DNA from: Paracamarosporium sp. OC-R06-R3
Taxonomy: Eukaryota > Ascomycota > Dothideomycetes > Pleosporales > Didymosphaeriaceae
NCBI GenBank assembly: GCA_019828545.1
Contig: JACVRA010000180.1
Location: 124,001-188,000, forward strand
Reading direction: 5' to 3'
DNA length: 64,000 nucleotides
Both the position numbers and the translations under genes were made by a program. The notes beneath the pieces are model-generated. The model ran no database searches and had not been told where the DNA came from. It saw only the letters and a list, made by a program, of their open reading frames with translations. Position 1 is the stretch's first letter; each line of letters starts with the position of its first letter. This document shows positions 1 to 11,370 of this stretch, piece by piece.

Positions 1-1772
1 CCCGGATATACCCCGCTGCCGTCCCCATCTCGAAAGCATCTCAACTGCTTGATCCTTTTCTTTCTGGTTGGGGCCTAGGCTCCCCACAATCACTAGCGGG
101 AACACAGTACGTAGCACGTCGAAACCGCCAAGCTGTTTCGAGGTCTCCTGGTACTTTGCGATGTCCAGTACAGCTTGGGCGGCTGCAGTGGCCGTGTGCA
201 GTATCGACGCCTCGTCGTTGTGGACCAAAGTTGGTGAGCTTAGAGATGGCGATGATGGATAGGTAGGCGATGTAGACGAAAGAGGAGATTGTGCCATTCT
301 TGGCATAATTTTGTGAAGCAGCAGCAAAAGGATCACTCGAAGAGCTTGATAGGAGGCGGCTGTAAATGCAACGAAGCTGTTTGGTAGTGTCATCTGCCCA
401 TTTGTCGCCACGTTTACGCTTGCTACGACGTTGGTCATGTCGGTCGTCACGATGATCTCTCCATGGGGTGCTTTGGTAAGGTAGGGAAAACGAGTTGCCC
501 ATTCATCGAGGAAGTGTAGCCATTCATTTATTCGTGCCGCGACGGGTTCAACAACAGCAGCGAAGGGGAGTGGCTGAGTGAAGAAACGACGGAGGCTGCC
601 TGGTTCGACGTCAAGCATGGCGATTGTTTCGGGAATGAGGAGCATTATGTCAGCGATTTCCTGGTGTGCGCTTTTAGGATCGTTTATGAAGGGGGTGGTT
701 TTCCATTCAGGAGAGGCGAAAGCGGACGGTGAATTGAAGACGATAGCTTTGTGTGCCTTGCGGCCATTAGTGATGGACGCGTATGGTTAGATCATGGTCA
801 ACTCACATCTGAAACGCGCATGATCTTGAACAGCGTCGATGAGTAGCCAGTGCAATTAGTCGGACCACGTAGCTCAATGATTTTCGCTGCTGCAGCCATG
901 TGTGGCCAGATACTAGTCGTCGTTGTGCCGGCGTAAGCCTCATAAATGCTTAGTATAATAGGAACAAGAATCTCTTCGGCACTGGGGATGCTACCCGCGC
1001 TTAGCCTAGCGAGAGACTGTCTTTGGCAGTTGAGGCTCATGGTGTACCATCGGTACGAGTCAACGAGAATAGTAGTATCTCGATGCACGGCGGCGTAGAA
1101 AGCCATGGACGCTGCACGTATCGACAGCCGTACGGCAGGCTTGGTTGCCGTACCGTGGAGACTAGGTAGATGAGTTATCCAGGGCACTTCGGGAGTGTAC
1201 CTGCGTGCGCTGTTGTTCTGCTGCACGAAATGCGAGATGAAGGCCATGTCCAGGGCGTCGGGAATGGCCCTGGACGGTTGATGAAGCGCAGGCAGCCTGT
1301 AATGGCGCTGTATTCGGGCGATGGCGTCTTCGGTCGCTAATTCGCTGCGCTGGACTTGGTCGATGGAGGAGTTCCGACTGGACGGAGTAGCGACGGGTAG
1401 TGCCGGTGTCGTCGATGGGTGTTCCAGGGTACCGGGTTCCGTCTTAACAACCACGTCGTTATTGGGCGATGCTCGCTTTTCGCTCTTTGTGCGGACCACT
1501 GGCGATGCCTTTACTTCGCGCTTTTTCCGTGGCCGTGGTTTTGTCACGCGGTCCGTCATATCGATAATGACGGAGCCCTGCAGCGGCCCCGAGCATCTCA
1601 GGCCGAGGCGAAGGCACTGTTGACATGTTTCTGGCGTTTCGTCACACTACATTGGATGCGTTAACCGATCTGCAAGAATCGTATCATGTGTACCGAAACG
1701 GAGGAACATACTGACCTTTACTCTACGCTCTCTGCATTGTTGGCATGCGCGCGAACGCTGCGCTTTGGGCAT
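1..1772 (-). CDS. Zn2Cys6 fungal transcription factor (3' end beyond the window)
   Basis: Nuclear DNA-binding regulator of the fungal binuclear zinc cluster class. Three exons are reconstructed on the minus strand: 1772-1716, 1646-807 and 756 to the left edge, with introns of 69 and 50 nt. The first splice joins the two halves of the zinc cluster, giving C-x2-C-x6-C-x6-C-x2-C-x6-C in residues 10-36, which supports this start and splice. A basic Lys/Arg-rich linker follows, then a long helical region typical of the fungal-specific transcription factor domain. The second splice joins the phase-0 donor GTGAGT at 806 to an AAG acceptor at 757, and the frame then stays open to base 1. About 551 residues are visible and the C-terminus is missing. 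Its target pathway cannot be told from the sequence. Confidence 0.85.
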
Positions 1773-2720
1773 GTCTGACGATCAGCTGCCTAGCGGGTGA
1801 TTAGTCTAGGTTAAGACGCAGTTGCGCGAGAGATCGAGTAGGCGACCACCAACCTGGGGAGCAGGTTTAGAAAGGGGAATTCCAACGAGCGGCAAGATTC
1901 GCGAGATGTATCACTTGCATCGGTGCACGCTCCTGCAAGGGGTGTGTGCGCCGACGATAGCTGAGATGGATGGGCTGTATGGGGGAGCGGAGGAGATGCC
2001 GCTCCGAGGAACAACCCTATGCCGCTAGTTCCGATACGGATCCGTCTGTGGAGATTGACAGGCGGCACAAGCCGGGCCTAGCCTAATGTGTCGAGCTCTT
2101 CAGGCATCAAGTACGTGGCTTGCCGTTCTCTGGCCGTTGACCGCATGCCACGGTACCGGCAGTGTGTTCGCGAACTGTTCTAGTCTGCTCCCATATCAGT
2201 ATCCTCAGCTGTCTTCGTAGACAGCACTCGAAGGAAAAGGAGTGCCATCTCACCTCGAGGGCCTGGATTCTAATTGCCATCATCACGCAGGGGTTGAAAT
2301 ACCGTACACGGTGAGCCAGCAAGTATGACTTGGCAGCCGCTGTGGATCTTACAAACGGAACCAGGGTTCGCAGGTGCACCTGACTCCCACGTACGGATAT
2401 CCTGGTGAGCACGGTCAATGTACCCGGCCAAAATAAAAATTGCAATTATTGCTTTGGTGGGCCGGATTTTGCAGCGTGGAGAGCTGGTTGAAGCCGAGGA
2501 TGGGCTACTCATAGGTCTGGTAAAGCGGTGTGCATCCGATGCTGAGGAACCTGCTGCAGCGGCGCCATTGAACAGGATTTATGAATTGGAAAGAGTTGAA
2601 GAATAAGGTTTGGAAAATTCGTATATACACCAATCGTAGCTATTTACAGTCCGCGCGCATGAAAATGGGCGTTCACTGCCAATTGTTAGCGCGCAGATCC
2701 GACTCAAGCATGTTACACGT
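1773..2720. other. Intergenic, no supported gene
   Basis: This is the region between a divergent regulator start at 1772 and the 3' end of the small mitochondrial-type gene at 2721. Several open frames of 60-110 codons exist on both strands, but they overlap each other and show no recognisable family or usable splice structure. It presumably holds the promoter of the Zn2Cys6 gene. Confidence 0.5.
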
Positions 2721-3026
2721 TCAGCTTACAGACAGCTCCCCTTTCTCGCCCTTTTTGGCAGTCTCCTGCTGCAAATCGCTCATATGTTTTTCATGGTCCT
2801 TCACATTGTCTTTGTCTGCTGCAATCTTAGCCTCGGACTGGCTCGCAAGCTCCTCGTGCCAGTAGCCTTCGCCCTTCTCCTGCTTCTTCAGCTGCTCCTG
2901 TTTCTTTTGCTCGAGCTCTGAGCCTGATCGATTGCCGACTTCATTCAGGAGGGCGCGCGGCGTGGTGGTGAAAGTGCGACTGGGGATGCGTGGGCTTAAG
3001 CGGAGGATCGGCATACGAAGAGGCAT
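2721..3026 (-). CDS. Small mitochondrial-type protein, function unknown
   Basis: This is a 101-residue single-exon gene. The frame is open further upstream, but I chose the ATG at 3026 because it gives a compact protein starting with an Arg/Ser/Thr-rich, acid-free stretch (about residues 1-26, ending RTFTTTPRALL), as expected for a mitochondrial presequence. The rest is very hydrophilic, with many Lys, Glu and Gln, and a central GEGYWHEELASQSEAKIAADK-like segment that resembles short conserved fungal proteins of unknown function. The C-terminal half is predicted helical and may be a coiled coil. I cannot assign a function. A role like that of small soluble matrix regulators is only a guess. 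Confidence 0.55.
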   Translation of the reverse strand: MPLRMPILRLSPRIPSRTFTTTPRALLNEVGNRSGSELEQKKQEQLKKQEKGEGYWHEELASQSEAKIAADKDNVKDHEKHMSDLQQETAKKGEKGELSVS

Positions 3027-3658
3027 AGTGGTGGTATAGAGCAGTAGAAGCTGTCGCAGGATGCTAGATGCGAAATATATGTGGATTGATGCGAATTTAT
3101 CGGCCAGCGGTCGTGATGAAAGTGGTGGAAGTACAAGTTCGGAGTGGACAGAAGAAAGTTGGAGCTCTATGTTGGAGATGACGTCACGCGCCAACCTGGT
3201 ACCAGCTTCGTGGAACATCTAGTCTCATCGTTCTCAGGCTCAGATCGTGACTTTGAGGGAATGTAATGTTAAGAGCTTCCTCAGACCTTTGAATCTCAAA
3301 CTTAAAAGCGCAGTATGTTCCTGTTCCTTTTACGCTTTTTCTGCCAATAAGCCACCGACAAGCCCCCCTCCCTCCCCCATAGTTAGACACGTCAAGCCAA
3401 CCTATGGCGCGTATGGTGCCTCCTTTACGGCGTCGTGAAACAATGGGAAGGTATCTTGAAAGATGATACACTTTAAGCTCTTCTCAATCTTGAATGCGAT
3501 TGGCTGGGTTGGGTAGGCTCCTCATCACTTCAAACAGACTACGAATTGCCCCTCGCTGCAAGATGATCTGGGGGATTTTCATCGCCCTTCCTCCGACGTT
3601 GCTTGAGGTATGGTGATTTAGGGTAAGGAAATGCGAAAGCGATTCTCACTGTTGTTGG

Positions 3659-3689
3659 TCTCGCTTTCGCTTTCGTTTTCGCTCCTCTC
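3659..3689. repeat. Short TTTCGC-type tandem tract
   Basis: Imperfect tandem copies of CGCTTT/CGTTTT lie in a pyrimidine-rich strand. It is a low-complexity tract with no gene attached. Confidence 0.5.
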
Positions 3690-5173
3690 ATTGTAGGTAA
3701 CGTTTTGCTCCATCACAACTGGATCAACAGGACGCGAAGGCTTGCTGTGCTTTCACCCAGTTTACCCGGAGCCAATCGCTCGCTTCTCCTGGCCATCGTG
3801 CCCCTATTCAAATCATCATTATCATGATTACAGTCTTTTCTTTTCCTGCAGGTTTCAGCTTGCTTTGCTTGGCGTCAGATCGCTTTCCTTTCTTGTCCTT
3901 TGTCACTGCCCCCAACACATTTCTCGCCGTTGTCTGTCGTTCGTCGACTTTTTCGCTGTTTTCTAATTGCCTGTTAACTGATCCACGCGGATAAACTTGC
4001 ATCTTGTGTACTTCTTCTCTCAAGAGCTTGGATAGGAGTGTTATAACAGTTGGCTGCATCTGCTCCCATTCTATGGGCACAACTACAGAAGCAAGTTATT
4101 CATGTAATTTTGTGATACGTTAGTTCGGATACAGCTGAATCGCGATTGCGAAGTCTGTTCGAGATCCCGTTTGACAGATCCACGCCATGGTTTGAGCTAC
4201 GTGCAGTAAGAGAGCGCCCAATTGTCGAAATGTTATAGTTGAGCATGGAGACGACGAAAAAGCGCTGTTAATGACTGCCATGCACAAGGTAGAATTGTCT
4301 ATCTATTGTACGCATATGTTCATACAAGTTCAGTAGAAGGTGGGCTATATCACGCACCCTAGCTACTGTCAAAACCAGAGTCATACTTGCGTCAACCCTT
4401 TTTGTAGGGCTTCTATGAAGTTTCGTTCACCTAGTTTTTGCAAATATAGTACGGTATAAAACTTGACCATTGTGCAGTGCCCTGCTCGTCAAGGACTCAT
4501 GATGAAAAGAAACGCATCAGGCAAGCCGGGTGGTTGTCTGTAACGACTTCACGAGATAAGTGTCCTGCCTCCTTCATTGTCTTCCAAACCATTCCAAATC
4601 GATGCTAACACACTTCCCTACTAAAAGATGTCTTTATAATTATTCCGCCCCGTTATGGTGTTTGTTGATCGCCGGTGGTGAGACGATGTATGCGCGTTTC
4701 TCTTGTCAGGTTTTTCTTAAGCTATCTTGTAGCTCTGCAGCTGCTTTGAAGGTACTATGTTAATTTTGTGGATATAAAACGATGGATTCGGAGTTTGTAT
4801 GAAGAAAGTAAACCATAAAATGGCAGTTTTCCTGTTCAATAACAATGTCAGCCTGATGAAACTATGCTGTGACTTCACGAACTAATGTGACGCGGACGTG
4901 AGAAAAGTGTTTTCGTGGAATTACACGTGTTAAACCATGCAGCATTTACCAGCGCACTTCTAGCGTGAGAACAAACGTCACCTGAAATTTATTTGTTAAA
5001 AGATGTTACCGTATAGAGTGGACAAATATTCTCAAATCGCCACAATGTATGAAACACTGGACTTACAACAAAGCCCATCCAGCATTATTCTCCCCACTCC
5101 ACATTCATACAAAAGCAATGAAGCTCCCTAACCCGCGCCATCACCATCACCATGAAGATCCTCCAAGTCTACT

Positions 5174-5181
5174 TATAAAAG
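5174..5181 (+). promoter_or_regulatory. TATA box (TATAAAAG)
   Basis: A perfect TATAAAAG lies 133 bp upstream of the in-frame ATG at 5307. The frame is open further upstream (ATG codons at 5049 and 5118), but those starts lie before the TATA box. This argues that translation starts at 5307. Confidence 0.5.
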
Positions 5182-5306
5182 GAGTGTCAACAGCCATATT
5201 GAGAAGCGCATACAAATTACTGAAATCTATAGCAACAAACAGATTGACAGCTACGACGGCAAATCCAGCTCCAGCAGCAAAATACAGCCCGAAACTAACC
5301 ACAAAG

Positions 5307-5663
5307 ATGAACCCTTATAACCGTTACTATGACCCACGCTACAATCCGTGGAGCACGCCATATAACCATCGCCCCCACGACGCTTTCTACCAGGATCAAC
5401 GCCTCCTCACGCCGGGTCAAATTCAACGCGTCCACGCACAGAGTCGATATGCTCGTAGCGTGAGTCCTCCTAATTGCAGGGCTGAATGGCCGCGTCAGAT
5501 GCCGCGCGAGGGATATCGCCATCGCGGAGTGAGTCCGTCGGGGGATCTTCATAGGAGTAATGCGCAGAGGAATCTGAACAGGGATCCGCGAGCGCAGGGT
5601 GGGTACAGGAGCGGTGCGAGATTTGGCCACCAAAGGGACATCATGAGAAGGCAGAATTGGTAA
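5307..5663 (+). CDS. Small Arg/Tyr/Asn-rich orphan protein
   Basis: A 118-residue open frame starting MNPYNRYYDPRYNPW and ending RRQNW. It is strongly basic, rich in Arg, Tyr, Asn, Pro and Gly, and has no hydrophobic segment, so it is probably disordered. The composition resembles RG/RY-rich RNA-associated or stress-condensate proteins, but I recognise no domain. The start was chosen from the TATA box at 5174; a longer frame from 5049 would add 86 residues including a poly-His run. Existence is supported only by the open frame, the biased composition and the promoter signal. Confidence 0.4.
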   Translation: MNPYNRYYDPRYNPWSTPYNHRPHDAFYQDQRLLTPGQIQRVHAQSRYARSVSPPNCRAEWPRQMPREGYRHRGVSPSGDLHRSNAQRNLNRDPRAQGGYRSGARFGHQRDIMRRQNW

Positions 5664-5838
5664 GGGGAAAGTAGGAATGAAGCTATGTAGAGTAGCTACG
5701 TAAATTGGTAGTATTACTAACTCAGAGGGTGTTTTGGATCAAGTTCAATTAAATCGTTAGCAAGACATACCATCAGAATCTCGAGCAGAAATGATATAAT
5801 GTTCCATCAACTACAGGGCTCCCATCGATTACAGCTCT

Positions 5839-6862
5839 TCATACTCCATCAAAGAAGTTCATAATAATCTCGCTTGCCCTTACCACTGTCGGTCCCTGGG
5901 GGACCGAGATCTGCGAAAGGTTGATTTCCGTGTCTGCCCAGCAGTGACCCATACTCTTCACTTGGTAGTGTTGCAGCTTACCCTGCACGACCCCACACTT
6001 CCACGATAAATGCTGCACCTCTCCCTCAAATAAAATCTCTTCTGTTTTGCTTTCACACCCATTTCTCTCCGCCCACCAATTCAGCCAGTCTGGGATGGCG
6101 GGTTCAGGACCGCCATCGCCCTGCCCACCCGCGTAGTGCACGGTGCTATCATTGCCGCCATGGATCTCCAGAAGCGGGATGGGAAGTGCATTAGGGGAAG
6201 GATTGCAGTTATTTTCGGGGCCATTGATATCGGTATAGAAGGCTCCAGAATGAGAAGCATAGGCTTTGAAGAGAGTGCTGCCGAGAGGATCGCAAGCTAG
6301 TGTTCCGATGAAGCCGCCACCGTTAGACATACCGGCTGCGAAGATTTTGTCCTCATCAACGCAAACACTAGATTTGACATCGGCGATGAGATCAGCTATG
6401 AACTGGATGTCTTCTTGCACGGTTGAGGATGTGTGGTATGTTGGTCCGGCCCAGCTCCCGTCTAATCCATTTGGGTAGACAACGATTTTCTAGATTATAC
6501 AGGTCAGATGTTTCCAATAAAGCAGGCAAGGAATCTCATACGTCGGCGCTATATCGTGACTGGCTCATCTTTGTATCAAGCTCGAAGAAGAGACCGACGC
6601 TACTGGAGCCATGAAATCCGACTACAACGGGGTAGGGCTTATTCTTGTCGTAGTTCGCTGGTATGTGGTACGAATAACTTCGATCTGTTCCACTGCTGTT
6701 CAATCCAAGGCGATAGTGCGTGAAATCTGTCGGCCACTGTGTTTTTCCACAGCCAGAGCTTGCGCGGCTTACGATCTTCTGTACAGGAGCTTGAGGTAGG
6801 CCGACAACCAACTGCGCGAGGCTCCCTACAAGCCCAGCAACGTTATTGAGCTTCATTCTCAT
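5839..6862 (-). CDS. Secreted CE1/feruloyl-esterase-like alpha/beta hydrolase
   Basis: Extracellular esterase of the polyhydroxybutyrate-depolymerase/feruloyl esterase C family, expected to cleave ester-linked aromatic acids or acetyl groups from plant polymers. Two exons, 6862-6542 and 6489-5839, are joined across a 52-nt intron (donor GTATGA, acceptor TAG), giving 323 residues. Residues 1-22 form a signal peptide. HGSS near residue 84 is the oxyanion-loop motif. The nucleophile is Ser162 in GMSNG, the acid is probably Asp221 in HGGND, and the base is His289 in GHCW. All three catalytic positions are intact. The ATG at 6856 is an alternative start. A Zn2Cys6 regulator lies just upstream on the same strand. 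Confidence 0.88.
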
Positions 6863-7349
6863 CGACAAATTCAAAAAGAGAGGAAAGGAGAACGCGCGCA
6901 AGTTGCATGGTGGCAGTGCGTTTGTCAGTTGCCACTTTAGACATCCTGGTGTTATATTCTTCAGGAAGGTCGCAGTGCGAGCATCTTATTGGCTGTCCGT
7001 TGGATTGCTTGAGCCTCCTGATTGATGCACCAGACAGACTTGCCACATGCCGCAGTCTTGTGCGCTGTTTAACGTCCAGGGTCCGAAAATAAAACTCGCC
7101 CTGTCGCCTTCGGATCCGTGGAGTAAATAGAGTAAGGATTGGTGTAGAAGGTGTATGAAAGGTGTCGCGGTTTACACAGGAACAACGAACCGAGGACTGG
7201 CGAATCAGCTTCGCTGAATGCTGAAACAGCCAGGGCGAATCTCCGGTATTTTTTAAGGCTAACCAATTAAATGGATCTTGGAGGCTGCGTGATGTCTACG
7301 GCCAAAATATGATAGTCCCAACGTTCCAAAAATTTAGATAGCGAGGTCG
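6863..7349. other. Short intergenic region between esterase and regulator
   Basis: About 490 bp between the stop codon of the upstream Zn2Cys6 gene and the esterase start. It should contain the esterase promoter. I see no clear TATA box and no CGG half-site pair that I would defend. Confidence 0.4.
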
Positions 7350-9315
7350 TCATATTCGATGTATGTTCGTCTTCGATGCGCAGCCTACGCTCTTTTGAAC
7401 ACTTGGTGCTGCTGTCGATTCTCCTTCAATCTTTATCCAAGTGCCTTTTGCTTCGTCGTAAAACTTTTGGATTATCTGTGTTCGCCCTTCGAACTGTTTT
7501 TTGCATTCAATCTGGATACTCCCTGGGACGTCGTCAGGAAATATCATCTGGACTGTATCGAATCTCCTCTCTTCCGGCAATGGCGGCGGCAATAAACCTA
7601 GACTGTACTCAACATCTTCATTTGAGGCGGTCTTCTTTTCGCTTCTCTGCATCTTTGCTTTGAAGAAGTCACCCTCTTCCATTCGAATCACTTCTTCAGC
7701 CACAATCCTGGACAAATTTAGGATTCCCAGATCCCAAACGATCTCATATTGCCAAAATGAAGACATGAGATCCACTGCTTGAGTGCGGATATGATGGTCA
7801 CGACACTTAAGCGCAGTGTAATATAGAGGAGGAATCCAGCTGACATGGGACCACGGATGGCGATATGAAGCGCAAGCATGCACACCGCTGAGCTCGCTGT
7901 TCGAGGCGATGTTGTTACATTGGGTGACGATAGACAAGAATCCCGAGCCATACTGGTCGAAAATGGATTGATCTGGCGACAAACAGGTCCCTGCCATTAT
8001 ATCAGCCATGGTATGATAGACGTGAAGTATTTTGTATCCAATGAGTTCGTTGTTGTCTTTCGTAGAGGCCAAGTTCGCGATAGTGGCATTGTATGAGCGC
8101 AACCAAGCATCCATGGACCCCTGCATGAGACGGCGATCTGTTTCTACTACTTGCCAGTATTCCATTGGCCAACTCGTATGGGTACCATCTTGGATCGCTT
8201 GCGAAATGAGGTTAACGGCTTCGAACACTCGGTCTAGATAGTGCCGTGCTTCATGATGGGATCCGAATTCAAAAGTTGGAAGATCTGGTGAGAGTTTAGC
8301 AACCGGGATAGAGCCCGTGCCGAGCCGTAGGTTAGAGAATTCTGTCTGAACGCGCAATCGGGCGAAGGCTTCCGTGAGGAAGTTATCTACGCTTTCCTGG
8401 TTCAACCCCAATGGCAATTTGGCAGGAGAGACATCATGCCATGATCTACTTCTGTCCTTCTCAAAGTGTAAACTAGACAACAGCCTCGTGCCGCCGTTCA
8501 GATGCTCGCATGCGCGTTTGTAGTTGCCCCGTAGTAGTTCGAGATAGATAAAGACAAGGCAGGTGATCAATGTTGTTCGTATGGAACGCTCTCCACAGGC
8601 ATGGAACCTGGGCTGCAGATAATGGATAGATTTACAGTAGTTCCGGAGCATGAATTCTTCTTGCTGGTCAGGGAGCAGCTGCGCACTCATTCGGGAAACA
8701 CCATCATGTACTTTGCGTCTATGTGCTGAACTGATAGCTACCAATCACAAAGTCAGTTCATCACTTGCTTGGATGCACTAGTCAAAACTAACCTAGCACT
8801 GCATGCATGACAGCGGGTTCCTCGGCGCAAGCTTGAACAATCAGGGATTCCCAAAGGTGGTTATACTTCTTTCCGTACACCCCTGGTAGTTTGCCCAATG
8901 TTTGATCCTTGAAAAACTGGAAATGAAAGTGCTCTTCTTCATCCGAAACTCGGATTGTTGGCGGGAATGGGCCTCTTGGGACGAGCAGTTTCACGCTCTG
9001 GTTGGGCTCAGCTGCGTTTTTGGACTTTGTAGTGGTGTTTCCGGCTATACGTTGTTCATAACGGTTCCCACCTCCGCCCCATATACCATAGCCGTCACAC
9101 ACTCGGCCTGTGGAGACGCAGACACGACATGCAGGCCACCCTTCATCACACTTCACTTTCCGAACCCTAAAGAAAAATATGAGCCTATACGACTACATGC
9201 TCGTCATCAAGGCTGAAACTCACTTACAAGTCCGGCATCCAGACTTCACCTTCCGACCGTTCCTCTTCTTACCTATAAGGCGACTGTCTGCTGACTTGGC
9301 GATCAGGTCGGTCAT
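7350..9315 (-). CDS. Zn2Cys6 fungal transcription factor
   Basis: Complete regulator of 617 residues in three exons: 9315-9224, 9166-8793 and 8737-7350, with introns of 57 and 55 nt. The first intron splits the zinc cluster. After splicing it reads C-x2-C-x6-C-x6-C-x2-C-x6-C over residues 27-53, preceded by a basic run (KKRNGRKVK). The middle contains an AVLAISSAHRRK stretch where this family usually has its first conserved helix of the regulatory domain, then a long helical region of unknown ligand specificity. All splice sites are GT-AG with correct phases. Its position one gene upstream of the esterase, on the same strand, makes a regulatory link plausible, but that is inference. Confidence 0.88.
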
Positions 9316-10376
9316 TGTATAGGCGTGCTCAAGGGGTTGGAGGAGCGAGTTGATGGACAGATGAACAAGCGAAGTAGAAGTCGAAGAGAATTGGTGAGCT
9401 CGGAATGATTGAGCGAAGATTGGCCATTGTAAGTGCAGAGGACCAACGCCCTTAAACCGTGTAAGACGAAATGCGCTGCTCCCGCCTCAAAGGCGATTGG
9501 TTTGTTCGCATTTGGCAGCTTCTGATTGGCTGACTATTCCGAGAAGTGGGCCTGGCCCAAGTGGGAAAACGCGTATCCAAATGACGCTGCGAATTCTCTT
9601 CAGGAGTACTTGAAGCAAGTTTTCAGCAGGAAGACTAATTTCCCTCCTTAGCAATCGATGTATACAACGGCCTGTCTTACAATAGTCACTCTATATAAGT
9701 GCAAAACACCGTGCCAGTCCTAAATTCATAGGACACACCAAGAAGGACACATCAAGAAGGACCCTCCGTGTTATTTTTCCTTCTGGGCGCTGGCGCTGTT
9801 ACATTATTAGTGCAGTGCCAACCGCACATTTTCAATATTGCTACCGGAATATGGAGGTGTGCTTGTACCACGAAGCAAGTTGGTATTTGGAACGACGAGA
9901 GTCCACAGAGAAAGATGAAACCACCACTTAAACTCGTCAGACAGCCTTGCAAAGCGACCTCGAGAAAAGCTTCGGGTGTCTGCACCAATGCCATAGCGAA
10001 TTAAGGTGTCGATAAAGACGTGGAAATAGGGAGGGTGTGTGGTTTTTGCTCTGATTCTACAGCCGACCGTGTTTTCCTATGACTATATGGAATACTGCTA
10101 AGCCTTGCACAGTTGACTTCCAATAAAGCATTAAGGGTCCCATTATCGTATTTCGCATGGTAGAGATTGCATGCTACATCTCTATTCTTTGATTGGCCAG
10201 GGCGCATGTCGTCATTCAGGGTCTAACAAGCTCGAAAAATGGTGCCCCGCCGACCGCGCCCAAGGGTTTGAATGAGCGACAAATTTGAGTAAATGCTGCC
10301 CCGCGCCGGACGCTTTCCGTCTTGTCGTCTCTCACCACTCCTGTCCACCCGGTCTATAAGCATTCCGTACCGCAGA
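9316..10376. other. Divergent intergenic region between regulator and MTAP gene
   Basis: About 1 kb separates two divergently transcribed starts. It holds a TATATAA motif near 9692, the 14-bp direct repeat at 9731-9758 and no convincing gene. One open frame around 9768 encodes a signal-peptide-like stretch but has only a GTG start. Confidence 0.5.
9731..9758. repeat. 14-bp tandem duplication
   Basis: GGACACACCAAGAA is followed directly by GGACACATCAAGAA. The copies differ by one C/T transition. Confidence 0.8.
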
Positions 10377-11370
10377 ATGGCTGGCGTCGCATCCACGTAC
10401 GACGGTTCGCAGCCCTCCACTCCGCTTACCGCCCGCAGACGCGTCCTGACGCCCAGCAGCGCCCGTCCACATCGCCGTCATCGGCGGCACAGGCATCCAG
10501 TCGCTCCCCGGCTTCACCCTCGCCGCGTCGCTGAAGGTTGACACGCCATGGGGCCAGCCGTCGTCGCCCATCTCCATCCTACATCACCCCTCGCCCTCGA
10601 CCGGCAAGCCCATCCCCATTGCCTTCCTCTCGCGCCACGGCCTGCACCACGAGCTCGCCCCACATGAGGTCAAGAACCGGGCCAACATTGCCGCGCTGAG
10701 AAGCATCGGCGTGCGCACCATCATTGCCTTCTCCGCTGTTGGCTCGCTGCAGGAGGAGGTGCACCCGCGCGACTTTGTGGTGCCTGACCAGATCATCGAC
10801 CGCACCAAGGGCATCCGGCCCTTTACATTCTTCGAGGGCGGAATGGTGGGACACGTCGGCTTCGGCGACCCTTTCGACACGAGCTTAGCCAAGATTGTGC
10901 GGCGCTGCGGGCACTCGTTGGAGGGAGAAGGCGTCCGTCTGCACGACACCGGTCTGCTCATCTGCATGGAAGGGCCCCAATTCTCTACACGCGCCGAGTC
11001 GAATCTCTACCGCTCATGGGGCGGGTCGGTTATCAACATGTCGGCGCTGCCCGAGGCGAAGTTGGCACGGGAGGCCGAGATTGCCTACCAGATGATATGC
11101 ATGGCCACTGACTACGACTGCTGGAGAGGCGGTCCCGACGAGGATGTCAACGTCGAGATGGTCATGGGGCACATGAAGGCCAACTCTGAGAACGCTCGTC
11201 GGTTCGTCGGCGCGGTTCTTGATGAGTTGACCAAGGAGGAACACGGCCAGCAGGTGCTTGCGAAGCACCTTGAGGGTCAAATGAAGTTTGCGGGCGCCAT
11301 GACGCACAAGGAGGCCCGTGGGGAGGCCGAGGACAAGCTGAAGTGGCTTTTCCCGGGTTATTTCGATTGA
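10377..11370 (+). CDS. MEU1: S-methyl-5'-thioadenosine phosphorylase
   Basis: Cytosolic or nuclear enzyme that splits methylthioadenosine with phosphate into adenine and 5-methylthioribose-1-phosphate, the first step of methionine salvage. The long frame lacks an ATG and has an upstream TGA, so a short first exon is needed: 10377-10404 joined to 10460-11370. The 55-nt intron restores a typical start reading STYDAPVHIAVIGGTG. The product is 312 residues, normal for the family. Phosphate- and substrate-binding motifs are present: GGTG near residue 18, SRHG, RANI..AL, AFSAVGSL, CMEGPQFSTRAES and VINMS with the active-site region ATDYDCW. The donor GTTCGC is weak, so the exact exon-1 end is less sure than the gene itself. 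Confidence 0.92.

Larger units (their letters stand above)
3027..5306. other. Long AT-richer intergenic region
   Basis: Nothing here resembles a conserved gene. It holds a pyrimidine-rich TTTCGC-type tract (about 3659-3689), several AT-rich stretches, and near its right end a TATA box at 5174. Open frames of 60-90 codons are scattered on both strands without homology-like features. Confidence 0.5.

Noticed and set aside
1..502. 153-codon minus-strand frame at the left edge
   Set aside because: It lies in a different frame from the third exon of the Zn2Cys6 gene, which is open across the same bases and continues the protein.
9768..10004. Signal-peptide-like 78-codon frame after a TATATAA motif
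   Set aside because: The frame starts with GTG, and an in-frame stop lies just upstream with no ATG between. No upstream exon is evident.
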